From Bacillota bacterium (GTDB taxonomy: Bacteria; Bacillota; Clostridia; Lachnospirales; Anaerotignaceae), in the NCBI GenBank assembly GCA_030526765.1, contig JAUNCB010000067.1, positions 1 to 6,488 on the forward strand: a DNA stretch of 6,488 bases. Direction: 5' to 3'. Made by a program: the position numbers and the translations under genes. Positions 6,307 through 6,488 of the stretch are shown piece after piece. The notes under the pieces were generated by a model that searched no databases, was not told the origin of the DNA, and was given only the letters and a program-made list of their open reading frames with translations. Every line of letters starts with the position of its first letter. Within the stretch, counting starts at the first letter, position 1.

Positions 6307-6488
6307 TTATACAGCACGCTGTGATGCGGTAGTTTTCAGATCATGCTCGACGGATACCTGCTGAAAAAGCTTACGGAATGCATCGGTGGGGCTGGAAGCG
6401 ATGATGTCCGCAGCGGCTTCGCTGTTGAAAAGTCCATGCAGCAGAAAATCAAGCTGAGGCTTGGCTTCCATGGTACGATAGCAGACCT
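6307..6488 (-). CDS. C-terminal end of an unrecognised gene (5' end outside window)
   Basis: One minus-strand frame is open from the right edge to a TAA at 6309-6307 and gives 59 residues (...CYRTMEAKPQLDFLLHG...TTASQRAV). The other two frames contain stops, and this frame looks like protein: an amphipathic helical tail containing DFLLHGLF and DAFRKLFQQV. It is too short and featureless to assign to a family. Its stop lies 31 bases before the ATG of the AAA+ gene with no terminator between, so it is probably the preceding gene of the same operon. Knowing what it is would help to define the system. Confidence 0.65.
   Translation of the reverse strand, partial: VCYRTMEAKPQLDFLLHGLFNSEAAADIIASSPTDAFRKLFQQVSVEHDLKTTASQRAV

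Overview
The window looks like a piece of a Bacillota (Firmicutes) chromosome. Shine-Dalgarno sites are strong (AGGAGG, AAGGAG, GGAGG), one promoter is near-consensus sigma-A, short U-tailed hairpins act as terminators, and the base composition is intermediate. These traits suggest a gut-type Erysipelotrichia or Clostridia/Lachnospirales-like organism, but the sequence does not settle the family. No rRNA, tRNA, CRISPR array, transposase or long repeat was seen. Coding density is high.

Left half, plus strand. The window opens inside a MoxR-type AAA+ ATPase gene (1-1122, 5' end outside the window). It is followed by an intrinsic terminator (1139-1168). A strong promoter (TTGACA, 17 bp, TATACT with extended -10, 1217-1245) then drives a WYL-domain transcription factor (1276-2589, GTG start). 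That gene ends in a hairpin terminator (2589-2616) that works in both directions. The WYL gene therefore looks like a self-contained single-gene transcription unit.

Right half, minus strand, convergent with the left half. Read in the direction of transcription it holds: the C-terminal 59 codons of an unrecognised gene entering from the right edge (6307-6488); a 590-residue AAA+ ATPase whose second half is a CbxX/CfxQ (SpoVK-like) module and whose first half looks like a degenerate AAA module (4503-6275); and a microbial-type poly(ADP-ribose) glycohydrolase of the TIGR02452/DUF2263 family (3587-4438). Gaps of 31 and 64 bp with no terminator suggest one operon, closed by a terminator at 3550-3579. 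After it lies a separate minus-strand gene of unknown family (2619-3473, 284 aa), which shares the bidirectional terminator with the WYL gene.

How the genes may fit together is inference. An AAA+ remodelling ATPase and an ADP-ribose-removing enzyme in one operon suggest a stress, repair or defence role involving ADP-ribosylation. The adjacent WYL protein is of a type that often regulates such modules, but no regulatory link is shown by the sequence. The start codons of three minus-strand genes are placed on internal ATGs because well-spaced Shine-Dalgarno sites lie before those ATGs.
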